A stretch of DNA of 64,000 nucleotides from Bacillus sp. FJAT-22090 (GCF_007676755.1 NZ_VEBK01000002.1:186001-250000); one strand, 5' to 3'. Counted from the first letter of the stretch, positions 23,434-30,444 are shown. The notes: generated from the sequence alone by a model not told the origin. Made by a program: numbers and translations.

Positions 23434-24220
23434 ATTGGAATCGTTCTTTGTTTGATAGTAGCTCCTGTTTAATTTCATCATATTCTTTGCCAATTCGCAA
23501 AAGTGAAGCCATAACCGTTTCAACTTCTACCACTTTACGTAAGTCTTCTGTAGTCAAAGAATCTCTAAGCTGATCCTTCTTCTCCAATCCGTAAATGACT
23601 CTCATTTGTGCTGCTGTGCAATCAAATAAAGTTTTATACACCAGGTTGGTGAAAGTAGGATATTCAAAACCTTTCATATCACCTTTAAAGAATTGCTGGA
23701 TTGAATCAGTCAAACGTCTGCGCTCACGTTTAGACAGCTCTCTTTCTACTGCCCATTCACGCTGCTTCTTGTCTGATACTTCTTCTACATTTAATAAGTA
23801 GTTGCGTATGCTTCTAGCTACTTCTGATTCAGTTAGCAACATTCCTAGTCGTAATAGACCTCTACGGTTTAATAAGGCTAAAGAATTAACTCCTTTATAC
23901 AGAAGTTCACCTTGAACCTCTGTCTTAAACTCACTTAACACCTTGCCTTTTAAAACTCTCATTTCCTCATACTCGTTAAATTCATCTCTGTGTCGTTTTA
24001 CAATTGTTCTGATTGTGTCTGCTGGTACATTATAGTATTCTGCTGCCATTTCTGTAGTAGCTTCAAATTGACTTCCTAATAATGAAATTGTCTTAACCTT
24101 TTCTAGTACATCATCACGATAAACGTTTTGATCTCTCATTGTTCTACTTTCGATAAGTACCATTTCATTGCTTTCTGTTACTTGTGCTACTAATTGGTCT
24201 TTGTTCTCTTTTTTAACCAT
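23432..24220 (-). CDS. antirepressor-like DNA-binding protein
   Basis: 262 aa. Residues 30-90 (TISLLGSQFEATTEMAAEYY then VPADTIRTIVKRH) look like a helix-turn-helix. Residues 110-150 carry the LLNRRGLLRLGMLLTESEVA then RSIRNYLLNVEE signature common in Bacillus phage and plasmid regulators and resembling antirepressor (Rha/Ant-type) cores. The rest is helical and charged. A regulator of lysis/lysogeny or replication is plausible; the precise role is unknown. Confidence 0.6.
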   Translation of the reverse strand: MVKKENKDQLVAQVTESNEMVLIESRTMRDQNVYRDDVLEKVKTISLLGSQFEATTEMAAEYYNVPADTIRTIVKRHRDEFNEYEEMRVLKGKVLSEFKTEVQGELLYKGVNSLALLNRRGLLRLGMLLTESEVARSIRNYLLNVEEVSDKKQREWAVERELSKRERRRLTDSIQQFFKGDMKGFEYPTFTNLVYKTLFDCTAAQMRVIYGLEKKDQLRDSLTTEDLRKVVEVETVMASLLRIGKEYDEIKQELLSNKERFQ

Positions 24221-24287
24221 TTTCTCATACCCTTTTTAATATATTTATGAATCGCAACTTGTAAGAAGCGTTTACATACTACTTTAT

Positions 24288-24312
24288 ATTATTATGATAA
24301 TTTATTCATGTT
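24288..24312 (-). repeat. SPBRE copy
   Basis: AACATGAATAAATTATCATA; encodes the C-terminal MNKLS and the stop of the 58-aa gene. Confidence 0.75.
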
Positions 24313-24468
24313 GTTTTGCAAATTGAATGGATCGTGATTGATTGCCTTTATGATACCATTAGCTTCATAAATCCTAAAAGCTGTCATAATGATATCCATA
24401 TCATGTCTAATGGATTGCTTTATGGCTTCTTTGTTGTTATCTACTTTAGCTTCATTAACAATTATCAT
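24292..24468 (-). CDS. 58-aa helical protein
   Basis: MIIVNEAKVDNNKEAIKQSI onward with a strong AGGAGGAG site. Its last codons (NMNKLS-stop) are supplied by the SPBRE at 24288-24312. Not recognised. Confidence 0.55.
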   Translation of the reverse strand: MIIVNEAKVDNNKEAIKQSIRHDMDIIMTAFRIYEANGIIKAINHDPFNLQNNMNKLS

Positions 24469-24574
24469 ATAAGACTCCTCCTACTCTCCGTTCAAATGCT
24501 TCTGCTACCATTGAAATCGATTCAATACCAGTTTAAACATTCGACTGCGATAATATTGTATTTCTTATGTATAG

Positions 24575-24730
24575 TGAGGTAACCGATTGCTACCTCTAGT
24601 TACATTCGAGTGCTCATTCCGTACAAACTGATCGATTGCTACACTTAGTGTAGTCTTTTTATAATAATATGAATGAGTCCAAAAACAGTTTTCGTGTTTG
24701 TAGTAGTCTCAGTACTCGAATGTATGTTGC
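24575..24730 (-). ncRNA. candidate structured RNA
   Basis: A gene-free segment lies 40 nt downstream of a minus promoter. Nested stems: TACATTCGAGT 24601-24611 with 24714-24724 (11 bp), CTCATTC 24613-24619 with 24671-24677 (7 bp), CTACAC-TTA-GTGTAG at 24639-24653, and a separate GAGGTA/TACCTC hairpin at 24576-24596. CGATTGCTAC occurs twice. No ORF with a ribosome site is present. Read on the minus strand this would be a compact multi-stem RNA. Confidence 0.5.
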
Positions 24731-24775
24731 TTATGATTTAGTTGTTTAAATCGTTTGTATTTCTTATCTGTCTTT

Positions 24776-24804
24776 ATAATAACATGTATATGTTTGGTGT
24801 GCAA
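24776..24804 (-). promoter_or_regulatory. sigma-A promoter ahead of the structured segment
   Basis: Minus strand TTGCAC (24804-24799), 17 nt, TATTAT (24781-24776), 11 bp downstream of the SPBRE at 24816-24839. Confidence 0.5.
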
Positions 24805-24815
24805 CTAATATGATT

Positions 24816-24839
24816 GTATTATGATAGTTTATTTATGAA
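24816..24839 (-). repeat. SPBRE copy
   Basis: TTCATAAATAAACTATCATA, directly upstream of the promoter at 24776-24804. Confidence 0.7.
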
Positions 24840-24856
24840 TTGTTGCTGAATGCTTA

Positions 24857-25003
24857 TTAAAACAGCGTGACAGCTAGTGTTATCAACGTTGCAAGGCTAT
24901 AAGGAACATAAAACCATATGCGATCAGATGTGCATATTTCTTCTGGATTGTCTGAAATGAAGTAGTATTCGATATTGTAGATGGATTTTCTGATTAGTTT
25001 CAT
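24857..25003 (-). CDS. 48-aa single-span membrane protein
   Basis: MKLIRKSIYNIEYYFISDN at the start and a hydrophobic C terminus (YVPYSLATLITLAVTLF); AAAAGGAG site. A C-tail-anchored mini-protein of unknown role. It ends just before an SPBRE. Confidence 0.5.
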   Translation of the reverse strand: MKLIRKSIYNIEYYFISDNPEEICTSDRIWFYVPYSLATLITLAVTLF

Positions 25004-25018
25004 TTGTGATTGCTCCTT

Positions 25019-25408
25019 TTAGTTTGATATTAGTTTCATATATGCTTTCTTATATTCCCTTTGGAAATTGCTACTTTTGCTTTGTGGATTTCCGTTTTTG
25101 TTATTTTGACTTTGTATATGAGAAGTTTTGATATTTGAAATGTGCTTACGTCTAAAGTAACTTTTGATTTCTGCAAAATGATATTGTGATACCGCTTGAA
25201 AACCATTGAGTATGTTAATTTGATGTGCAAGCTGCAAAGCGTTGAATAGGTTTGATTGATTGAGTAGATGATCCATTATATGCTGTGTAGCTTCATCGTA
25301 TGAATCGAAGCTACAAGGTGACGTATTAGTGCGTGTATGAGCGTTTAAATGTGTAGCCTGACTGTGTGCATGTTTAGATGTGTATTGATTGTGCTGGATA
25401 GTTACCAT
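25019..25408 (-). CDS. hypothetical protein rich in His/Asn/Gln/Ser
   Basis: 129 aa with AAAAGGAGA. Both ends are low-complexity (KHAHSQATHLNAHTRTN; SQNNKNGNPQSKSS); the middle (ATQHIMDHLLNQSNLFNALQ) is helical. It has more His and fewer acidic residues than its neighbours. Not recognised. Confidence 0.55.
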   Translation of the reverse strand: MVTIQHNQYTSKHAHSQATHLNAHTRTNTSPCSFDSYDEATQHIMDHLLNQSNLFNALQLAHQINILNGFQAVSQYHFAEIKSYFRRKHISNIKTSHIQSQNNKNGNPQSKSSNFQREYKKAYMKLISN

Positions 25409-25467
25409 TAGCGTATTCTCCTTTTAGCTAAGTTAGTTTGATTGATGCTTAGTGTATCTCTTTAGTT

Positions 25468-25487
25468 TATATTATAGTTTATGTATG
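25468..25487 (-). repeat. SPBRE copy, diverged
   Basis: CATACATAAACTATAATATA, upstream of the 25408 start. Confidence 0.5.
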
Positions 25488-25529
25488 TAGGAAGTCTTCT
25501 AGAACCTCCATTGTATATTATTTAATAGA

Positions 25530-25551
25530 TATTTAATAATTTATTTATGAT
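25530..25551 (-). repeat. SPBRE copy
   Basis: ATCATAAATAAATTATTAAA, touching the end of the SprT-like gene. Confidence 0.65.
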
Positions 25552-26044
25552 TAGACTAATTGCTTTCTTCTGCCTACATAAGTTAGATTATGTTTACATC
25601 GTGTGCAGTATTTAGGAGTGATTGTCTGTAGGTATACATACTCGTTACAATTGCATTGATACACTCTAACGTTTCTTTCTATCCTGAAATCTATTTTGTT
25701 GGTCGATACGGCGTTATGTTTTATTATTTCTGATTCAAAGTGTTCTTCTCCATCCCTGTATGGCTTCTTTTTCATAAATAAGGCATAATGAATACATTCA
25801 TGTTTGATCGTCTTCTTTATATCATCCAACTTGCCGTACTGCAAAAACTTTTTAGAGAACTCTAATTTCACTGGTCGCATGTTGTTCTTATTATAGAAGA
25901 ATACTCCTAATGTGCTGCTTAATCGTGAATTGATAGCAATTGGATGATTAGCTCCATTTGATACGCTCTCCTTAGAAACCTTCTTGCATATTTTTCAATT
26001 TGTTCATGATCCATTTGTAATTCATTATCCACTTTGCTTACCAT
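25551..26044 (-). pseudogene. SprT-like zinc metallopeptidase gene with a frameshift
   Basis: The 3' frame encodes a SprT-type active site (IKHECIHYAL, H-E-x-x-H) and a C-terminal zinc ribbon (C-N-C ... C-T-R-C), but as an ORF it begins late (ATG 25880). The missing N terminus lies in another frame from ATG 26044 (GGGAAGAG site; MVSKVDNELQMDHEQIEKYA). The second frame is open upstream (ANHPIAINSRLSSTLGVFFY), matching the family's N-terminal region. The frames meet near 25955-25962, implying a -1 shift, recent indel or sequencing error. Confidence 0.65.
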
Positions 26045-26119
26045 TCTTATCTCTTCCCTTCTACTTCATATTGTTGTTTATGTAGTTTGGTTTGGCTTAA
26101 TTTCATATTAGCTTAACAA

Positions 26120-26145
26120 TTAACATAAGTCAACTATTATAATGT
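26120..26145 (+). repeat. SPBRE copy, first in plus orientation
   Basis: TTAACATAAGTCAACTATTA; lies left of the divergence point yet points right. Confidence 0.65.
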
Positions 26146-26240
26146 AAAATATATATTTTTAAATGTTGATGAGTTAAACGTGATTGTGCCCTCCCCCTTC
26201 TGTATCTGATTGGTTACTGCATGAAGAGTTGAAAAAGTCC

Positions 26241-26268
26241 CAGCTCGAAAAAATTTTTGCTGTTATAG
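26241..26268 (-). repeat. second dispersed repeat, tandem copy A
   Basis: CAGCTCGAAAAAATTTTTGC then TGTTATAG, one base from copy B. Confidence 0.6.
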
Positions 26269-26269
26269 C

Positions 26270-26300
26270 CAGCTCGATTTTTTGATTGCTGTTATATGAG
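26270..26300 (-). repeat. second dispersed repeat, tandem copy B
   Basis: CAGCTCGATTTTTTGATTG then CTGTTATATGAG in the divergent intergenic region. Confidence 0.6.
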
Positions 26301-26413
26301 TTTGAGATATGAGGCAACCTCTATATATGATGTATGTGTATAGTAGCCTAGACGGTCTGATAATGATCGTATTAGGATAATGAATAGAATGCCATATACT
26401 TTTTATTGCTTAT

Positions 26414-26531
26414 AATAGGAAGAAACACTAAAAAGCATAGTGAGATACATTCCAGTAGATATAAATCAACGCTTGATACAGCAATGTTTTTGCTATGGTA
26501 TTATGCTTACTGTTTTAAGTTTCTTCCTATT
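26414..26531 (+). ncRNA. 118-nt long-hairpin element between the divergent operons
   Basis: Closing arms AATAGGAAGAAAC (26414-26426) and 26519-26531 pair perfectly. Further in, AGCATA (26434-26439) pairs with 26502-26507, and an apical ATAC-AGCA / TGCT-GTAT stem (26476-26501) caps it, leaving internal bubbles. A TATAAT overlaps the 5' edge (26411-26416). A regulatory RNA, a single-strand origin or a DNA cruciform site would all fit. Confidence 0.55.
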
Positions 26532-26551
26532 AAAAGAAAACAATTAAACAG

Positions 26552-26580
26552 ATACATGAATAAAGTTTTATAATAATGTA
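26552..26580 (+). repeat. SPBRE copy
   Basis: ATACATGAATAAAGTTTTATAA-type copy 10 bp before the promoter at 26590. Confidence 0.65.
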
Positions 26581-26589
26581 TATTAGGTA

Positions 26590-26617
26590 TTGCAATTGCG
26601 TATATTAGTTGTATAAT
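26590..26617 (+). promoter_or_regulatory. sigma-A promoter of the plus-strand early cluster
   Basis: TTGCAA (26590-26595), 16 nt, TATAAT (26612-26617), immediately after the SPBRE at 26552-26580 and about 35 nt before the first start codon. Confidence 0.7.
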
Positions 26618-26651
26618 AAGATTAAGAGTTACAAACAAGGAGGAAAACAAA

Positions 26652-26861
26652 ATGGGTGAAACAACTTTATACATTGAAGAAAATGGACGTATGCTACTTT
26701 ACAAGCGTGTAAACAGATATGATATGAAAATCATGCAAGATATAGCGGTTAGGGAATTTGGCAAGCCTAACAAGATCAAATACAAAGAAGTAAGCAAACG
26801 TGTATTAGTATATGATGATAGAACAATTCATATCATATTTGACGATACAGTAGGATATTAA
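26652..26861 (+). CDS. small hypothetical protein, first of the plus cluster
   Basis: 69 aa with a perfect AAGGAGGAAAAC site. Basic alpha/beta protein (MLLYKRVNRYDMKIMQDIAV, then KRVLVYDDRTIHIIF). As the promoter-proximal gene it is probably expressed first. Not recognised. Confidence 0.6.
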   Translation: MGETTLYIEENGRMLLYKRVNRYDMKIMQDIAVREFGKPNKIKYKEVSKRVLVYDDRTIHIIFDDTVGY

Positions 26862-26883
26862 GGAATTAAAAACAAATTGAAAA

Positions 26884-26908
26884 TAACATAAATAAGTTAT
26901 TAAAATGT
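26884..26908 (+). repeat. SPBRE copy
   Basis: TAACATAAATAAGTTATTAA abutting the promoter at 26910-26938. Confidence 0.8.
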
Positions 26909-26909
26909 A

Positions 26910-26938
26910 TTGTATAATAAAAATAAATATGCTACAAT
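26910..26938 (+). promoter_or_regulatory. sigma-A promoter
   Basis: TTGTAT (26910-26915), 17 nt, TACAAT (26933-26938), with an SPBRE ending directly upstream (26884-26908). Identical in layout to the promoter at 28881. Confidence 0.65.
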
Positions 26939-27002
26939 AGATTTAACAGGTAAGGAAACGAAAGATTAAACAAAAATAACTTATTAAAAAGGAGAATGAA
27001 AA

Positions 27003-27188
27003 ATGGAAAACACTTATTATTTTGAGGTAGAAAATCAAGAAGTATTAACGATTAGAACCAATGCAAACGAGAGGCAATGGAAACATCTTAAAGAATATCT
27101 AAACAATGAAATTAAAGACCATTCAAAAGAAAACATCATTAAAGAAATAAAAAGCTTTAGAAATATCTTAGAAATAGAAATCGATTAA
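27003..27188 (+). CDS. small hypothetical protein
   Basis: 61 aa, AAAGGAGAATGA leader. Acidic, with strands (TYYFEVENQEVLTIRTNA) then a Lys/Glu helix. Not recognised. Confidence 0.6.
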   Translation: MENTYYFEVENQEVLTIRTNANERQWKHLKEYLNNEIKDHSKENIIKEIKSFRNILEIEID

Positions 27189-27242
27189 AAATACTATTTT
27201 ATAGGATTAACCAAAATAAGATATTAAAAGGAGAATGACAAA

Positions 27243-27431
27243 ATGGGATATTCAAATTATGAGCTAACTGGTTATGTGGTAAATGAATGTATAACTATTT
27301 GTCCATCATGTGCAGACAAATTAAATTTCAATACGAATGAAGCTACACCAATTTTTATTGATACAGAAACAAATGATACTTGCTCATGTGAGAATTGCAA
27401 AGATGAAATAGAAACAAATGTAGTGTTTTAA
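27243..27431 (+). CDS. small zinc-ribbon protein
   Basis: 62 aa, AAAGGAGAATGA leader. C-P-S-C (residues 20-23) and C-x-C-E-N-C (about 49-54) form a classic two-knuckle zinc ribbon. Such phage mini-ribbons usually bind nucleic acid or a host protein; the target is unknown. Confidence 0.65.
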   Translation: MGYSNYELTGYVVNECITICPSCADKLNFNTNEATPIFIDTETNDTCSCENCKDEIETNVVF

Positions 27432-27471
27432 GTTACTTAATAAAAATAAACTATTAAAAGGAGAAAATAAA

Positions 27472-27690
27472 ATGAGAAAAGAATTAAAAGAGAAAATCAC
27501 AGAGGAAAATAAATATTATGACTTATTAACAAATAATCCACAATACAGATTACAAGGCTATTCTATGGAACAGAAAAAAGTTATAGTAGGTATTATAAAA
27601 GGCAATCCAAAAGAATACAAACAAGAAATGGATCATCTTAGTTTTGAATATTTCGATACATGGAAAGAAGCGTACTTGCAACTATCTTAA
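27472..27690 (+). CDS. small hypothetical protein
   Basis: 72 aa, AAAGGAGAA site. Helical, basic N terminus (RKELKEKITEENKYYDLLTN), then a beta strand and a final helix (FDTWKEAYLQLS). Not recognised. Confidence 0.6.
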   Translation: MRKELKEKITEENKYYDLLTNNPQYRLQGYSMEQKKVIVGIIKGNPKEYKQEMDHLSFEYFDTWKEAYLQLS

Positions 27691-27732
27691 TAAACATCAG
27701 AACAAAATAACCTATTATAAAGGAGTATTGAA

Positions 27733-27951
27733 ATGACATTAAAAGTAGAAATAAACAAGAATACTGAAAAAGCTATACAAATAGTATTAAGTAGTTGGGA
27801 CAATAATGTTGAAAATGCAATTAGTGATTTAATCGAAGTATATAACCGTAAAGATATAATCTTTAAAGATGAAATGGAATGCTTACAGGAACAACCTTTA
27901 GACTTATTAGTTAATGCAATTAGAAATGGCTATACATTAATAAACGAATAA
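27733..27951 (+). CDS. small hypothetical protein
   Basis: 72 aa, AAAGGAG site. All-helical pattern, acidic (VENAISDLIEVYNRKDIIFK). Not recognised. Confidence 0.6.
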   Translation: MTLKVEINKNTEKAIQIVLSSWDNNVENAISDLIEVYNRKDIIFKDEMECLQEQPLDLLVNAIRNGYTLINE

Positions 27952-27977
27952 TACAAATTTAAAAAAGGAGAATGAAA

Positions 27978-28103
27978 ATGGATGCTAAAGAACGTTTAAT
28001 ATGGTATTGCCAATTGGTTTTAAAAGGATATACAAGCAATGAAGCTAATGAAATAATTGATGAAGCGATTAAAGAGTACAAAGCAAAAAATAACAATCAA
28101 TAA
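27978..28103 (+). CDS. 41-aa protein, paralog of the one at 20239
   Basis: MDAKERLIWYCQLVLKGYTS then NEANEIIDEAIKEYKAKN, AAAAGGAGAATGA leader. Shares about three quarters of its residues with the minus-strand protein at 20239-20364. Short amphipathic helices; possibly a UBA-like or dimerising helical hairpin, by shape only. Confidence 0.65.
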   Translation: MDAKERLIWYCQLVLKGYTSNEANEIIDEAIKEYKAKNNNQ

Positions 28104-28158
28104 AAACAGTAATTTATATGACAAAACTAAATTATAAATAGAATGGGGAATAATTAAA

Positions 28159-28368
28159 ATGAAAAACAACAAAATACCAAGGAAATTTGATCTTATAGTA
28201 GGCAGAATGTTAATTGACACAAATGTAAATATAGCAAACGATATTGTTCATATTTCTAAAAATGATAATGGGTATTCAATGTTTAATACTAGAACAAAAG
28301 AAAATGCTCATATGTTTGTTAGCATGTTAAGGAATAGTGAAGTATTCGAGTTAGTAAGTATCAATTAA
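28159..28368 (+). CDS. small hypothetical protein
   Basis: 69 aa after an AATGGGG site. Basic N terminus, strands (FDLIVGRMLIDTNVN), helix and short end. Not recognised. Confidence 0.55.
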   Translation: MKNNKIPRKFDLIVGRMLIDTNVNIANDIVHISKNDNGYSMFNTRTKENAHMFVSMLRNSEVFELVSIN

Positions 28369-28440
28369 TTAACCGATAAAAAGTAAATTGTATTCGATTG
28401 ATAAGATCACAAAAATAAATTATAAAAGGACGGATAAAAG

Positions 28441-28677
28441 ATGACAGAGCAAACAATCAAAAGGATATTAGACGTTGACGTTGACGGTTTAAAAGGTTTA
28501 GTAACATACACAATCAAAGAGATGTATGATTTAATTGACGATGAAGGTTTTGGAACAATCGAATTTAAATTAATTGATGAATTTACAATGACTTTTAGCG
28601 AGATTAGTAAAGAAGAAAAAATACAAGGGCATAGCATGAAAGAGGAAATATATAAAGAGTATGGAATAGAAGAATAA
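28441..28677 (+). CDS. acidic hypothetical protein
   Basis: 78 aa, AAAAGGACGG site. Strongly acidic in the second half (EFTMTFSEISKEEKI onward). Followed by a 44-aa gene in the same operon. Not recognised. Confidence 0.6.
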   Translation: MTEQTIKRILDVDVDGLKGLVTYTIKEMYDLIDDEGFGTIEFKLIDEFTMTFSEISKEEKIQGHSMKEEIYKEYGIEE

Positions 28678-28697
28678 AATTGAATGGAGTTGAGGAA

Positions 28698-28832
28698 ATG
28701 GAAGAAAAACTAAAAGAATTGATACAGAGAACTAACTATATTTATGATTTAGAAGATACTCTAGAATGGATTCTTTACAACAAAGAAGAACTACTAAAGA
28801 TTCTATTAGAAGATAGTAACAATATCGAATAA
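28698..28832 (+). CDS. 44-aa acidic helical protein
   Basis: MEEKLKELIQRTNYIYDLED onward, TTGAGGA site. An all-helical mini-protein with regular Leu/Ile spacing, perhaps a dimer. Ends before an SPBRE-promoter unit. Confidence 0.5.
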   Translation: MEEKLKELIQRTNYIYDLEDTLEWILYNKEELLKILLEDSNNIE

Positions 28833-28851
28833 ATTACATCTTTCGTTTTAA

Positions 28852-28878
28852 ATAACATGAATAAATTATTATAATAAT
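28852..28878 (+). repeat. SPBRE copy, near-consensus
   Basis: AACATGAATAAATTATTATA, abutting the promoter at 28881-28909. Confidence 0.85.
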
Positions 28879-28880
28879 GG

Positions 28881-28909
28881 TTGTATAATAAATAGAAGTA
28901 TGATACAAT
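28881..28909 (+). promoter_or_regulatory. sigma-A promoter
   Basis: TTGTAT (28881-28886), 17 nt, TACAAT (28904-28909), directly abutting the SPBRE at 28852-28878. Confidence 0.65.
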
Positions 28910-28953
28910 AAATATAGGTTAAGAAATAAGTTATCAAAAGGAGATTAAAACAA

Positions 28954-29124
28954 ATGAAAGTTTACGTAGTATCAGTAATATTCGGCAATAACACAAGTAA
29001 AATTAAATATGCTGGAATTGATAAAGAAAAAGCATATTCTTTTACTGGAAATGAGAAATATACAATGGTAGTAGAAACTTGGGAAAATGATCAACTAGTT
29101 GATACTGAAATATTTGAATATTAA
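28954..29124 (+). CDS. 56-aa hypothetical protein
   Basis: MKVYVVSVIFGNNTSKIKYA onward, AAGGAGA site. Beta-alpha-beta pattern of a small phage protein (WENDQLVDTEIFEY end). Not recognised. Confidence 0.55.
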   Translation: MKVYVVSVIFGNNTSKIKYAGIDKEKAYSFTGNEKYTMVVETWENDQLVDTEIFEY

Positions 29125-29134
29125 ACAAGTCGAA

Positions 29135-29186
29135 ACGTTCCCTTCCCTCCTTCTTCTATTGGGAACGTCAAGTAGTAATACTACTT
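29135..29186 (+). terminator. pair of hairpins after the 56-aa gene
   Basis: ACGTTCCC (29135-29142) pairs with GGGAACGT (29161-29168), then AAGTAGT-N3-ACTACTT (29170-29186). No U-tract follows, so attenuation or RNA protection is as likely as termination. Confidence 0.4.
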
Positions 29187-29235
29187 CTGATGAGACTAGA
29201 AAAGATCATTAGTATCCGTCCAGTGTAATACAATA

Positions 29236-29257
29236 CATAACATAAATAAATTATTAG
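29236..29257 (+). repeat. SPBRE copy
   Basis: AACATAAATAAATTATTAGG; the element merges with the ribosome site of the 29269 gene. Confidence 0.8.
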
Positions 29258-29268
29258 GAGGAATTAGG

Positions 29269-29532
29269 ATGAGTAAATATGAAACATATAAGAATGACAA
29301 CAACAAGTATTCGGTATTACAGGTATATATCATTCATGACAATATGTATTTCAATTTGGATTGTGCTATTGAAGTGCAAGACGGCAAAGATTATATCAGT
29401 ACTGAATACATTGTAGTGAAGCCATATGAAGAAATAGAAGAAGGCTTGCAGTGTTCTCATGTTAGATATAACAGTTTTGAAAATGCTTATGATGAAGCAC
29501 AATATGAAAATGAATATGAAGGATTATTGTGA
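29269..29532 (+). CDS. acidic hypothetical protein
   Basis: 87 aa; the SPBRE at 29236-29257 runs straight into its AGGAGGAATTAGG ribosome site. Tyr-rich strands (NKYSVLQVYIIHDNMYFNL) and a Glu-rich end. Not recognised. Confidence 0.6.
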   Translation: MSKYETYKNDNNKYSVLQVYIIHDNMYFNLDCAIEVQDGKDYISTEYIVVKPYEEIEEGLQCSHVRYNSFENAYDEAQYENEYEGLL

Positions 29533-29547
29533 TTGATTATTTTTTAC

Positions 29548-29568
29548 GACATAAATAAATTATAAAAA
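29548..29568 (+). repeat. SPBRE copy
   Basis: GACATAAATAAATTATAAAA, upstream of the ADP-ribosyltransferase-like gene. Confidence 0.8.
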
Positions 29569-29585
29569 TAAAAGGTGGAATACAA

Positions 29586-30110
29586 ATGGAATTGTACCAT
29601 GGATCAAAAAGTAAATTCAATCGCTTTGACTTATCGTTTATTGGCTTGAATGGAACAAGTGAAGGAAAAGGCTTTTACTTTACAAATAACTATAACATAG
29701 CTAAAGGATACGCTGGAAACGGTTATTTATATACAATTGATTTTCATGGTAAGAAGGCTTTAGGCTACACTGATAAAAGAATAACAGAAAATGAATATAG
29801 ACAACTTGTAAAAGAGTTGGATCGAAAAGGTGAATATTTATCTAATTTTGGTGACGTGGCTTGGGATGGAATAGAAAAGGTTACTAATGAAGCTGTAGAA
29901 ATAGACTACTATGGAACTGATAACGATGCTGACTTAATCGGATCTATTACTAATGCATATGGAAATAGTGAAGACGTTTTGAACACTGTTTATACACTAC
30001 TTGGATATGACCATATTATTATAAAAGAAGCTAGTTGGGGAAATCAAACTATAGTTGTAGCGTTAACTAATGATTGTTTCAATATCGTAAGCATTGACGA
30101 AATTAATTAG
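29586..30110 (+). CDS. ADP-ribosyltransferase-like protein (ART-PolyVal type)
   Basis: 174 aa, AGGTGGAA site. The N terminus has the NAD-binding signature of this family (L-Y-H-G-S, F-D-L-S-F-I-G, then GKGFYFTNNYNIAKGYAG). The C terminus has GYDHIII followed by an N-Q-T-I-V-V-A strand and IVSIDEI, as in ART-PolyVal domains. These are usually part of giant phage polyproteins; here the domain stands alone in an early operon. By analogy with T4 Alt/Mod, host-protein modification is plausible. The third catalytic position seems to be Gln rather than Glu. Confidence 0.7.
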   Translation: MELYHGSKSKFNRFDLSFIGLNGTSEGKGFYFTNNYNIAKGYAGNGYLYTIDFHGKKALGYTDKRITENEYRQLVKELDRKGEYLSNFGDVAWDGIEKVTNEAVEIDYYGTDNDADLIGSITNAYGNSEDVLNTVYTLLGYDHIIIKEASWGNQTIVVALTNDCFNIVSIDEIN

Positions 30111-30149
30111 AACAAAAGTAAATTATCATAATAAAAAGGTGGAATATAA

Positions 30150-30341
30150 ATGATTAATTTAATGAAGAATACAATTGAATGGGAAAACAAAGTAGTGCAA
30201 TTTATGAAAGATAATAATAATCAATTGATTAAATTGGATAACAATAAGCAAGAAATTACATTCAGAACACTTGACTATGATGTAAGAGTTTACACTTGTA
30301 GCTATGATAAATTAAACATGAGAATGGATCAACAACAATAA
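30150..30341 (+). CDS. small hypothetical protein
   Basis: 63 aa, AAGGTGGAA site like the gene before it. Helical start, then strands (KQEITFRTLDYDVRVYTCS). Its stop overlaps the next ATG (TAATG). Confidence 0.55.
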   Translation: MINLMKNTIEWENKVVQFMKDNNNQLIKLDNNKQEITFRTLDYDVRVYTCSYDKLNMRMDQQQ

Positions 30342-30442
30342 TGATTAGACAACTATGGAATGAATATAGCTATCTCATATTGTTTATGTGCTTGTGTATC
30401 ATATGGATAATATTTAATACAATTAAGTTGGTGACTATGTAA
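30341..30442 (+). CDS. 33-aa membrane micropeptide
   Basis: MIRQLWNEYSYLILFMCLCI then IWIIFNTIKLVTM: one hydrophobic span covering residues 10-27. Translationally coupled to the preceding gene (TAATG) and 2 nt from the next. Confidence 0.5.
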   Translation: MIRQLWNEYSYLILFMCLCIIWIIFNTIKLVTM

Positions 30443-30444
30443 AT

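Larger units (their letters stand above)
26145..26413. other. left part of the divergent intergenic region
   Basis: No gene. It holds a C-rich patch (ccctccccc near 26190), two tandem copies of the second dispersed repeat (26241-26300) and a T/G-rich stretch. Confidence 0.5.
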
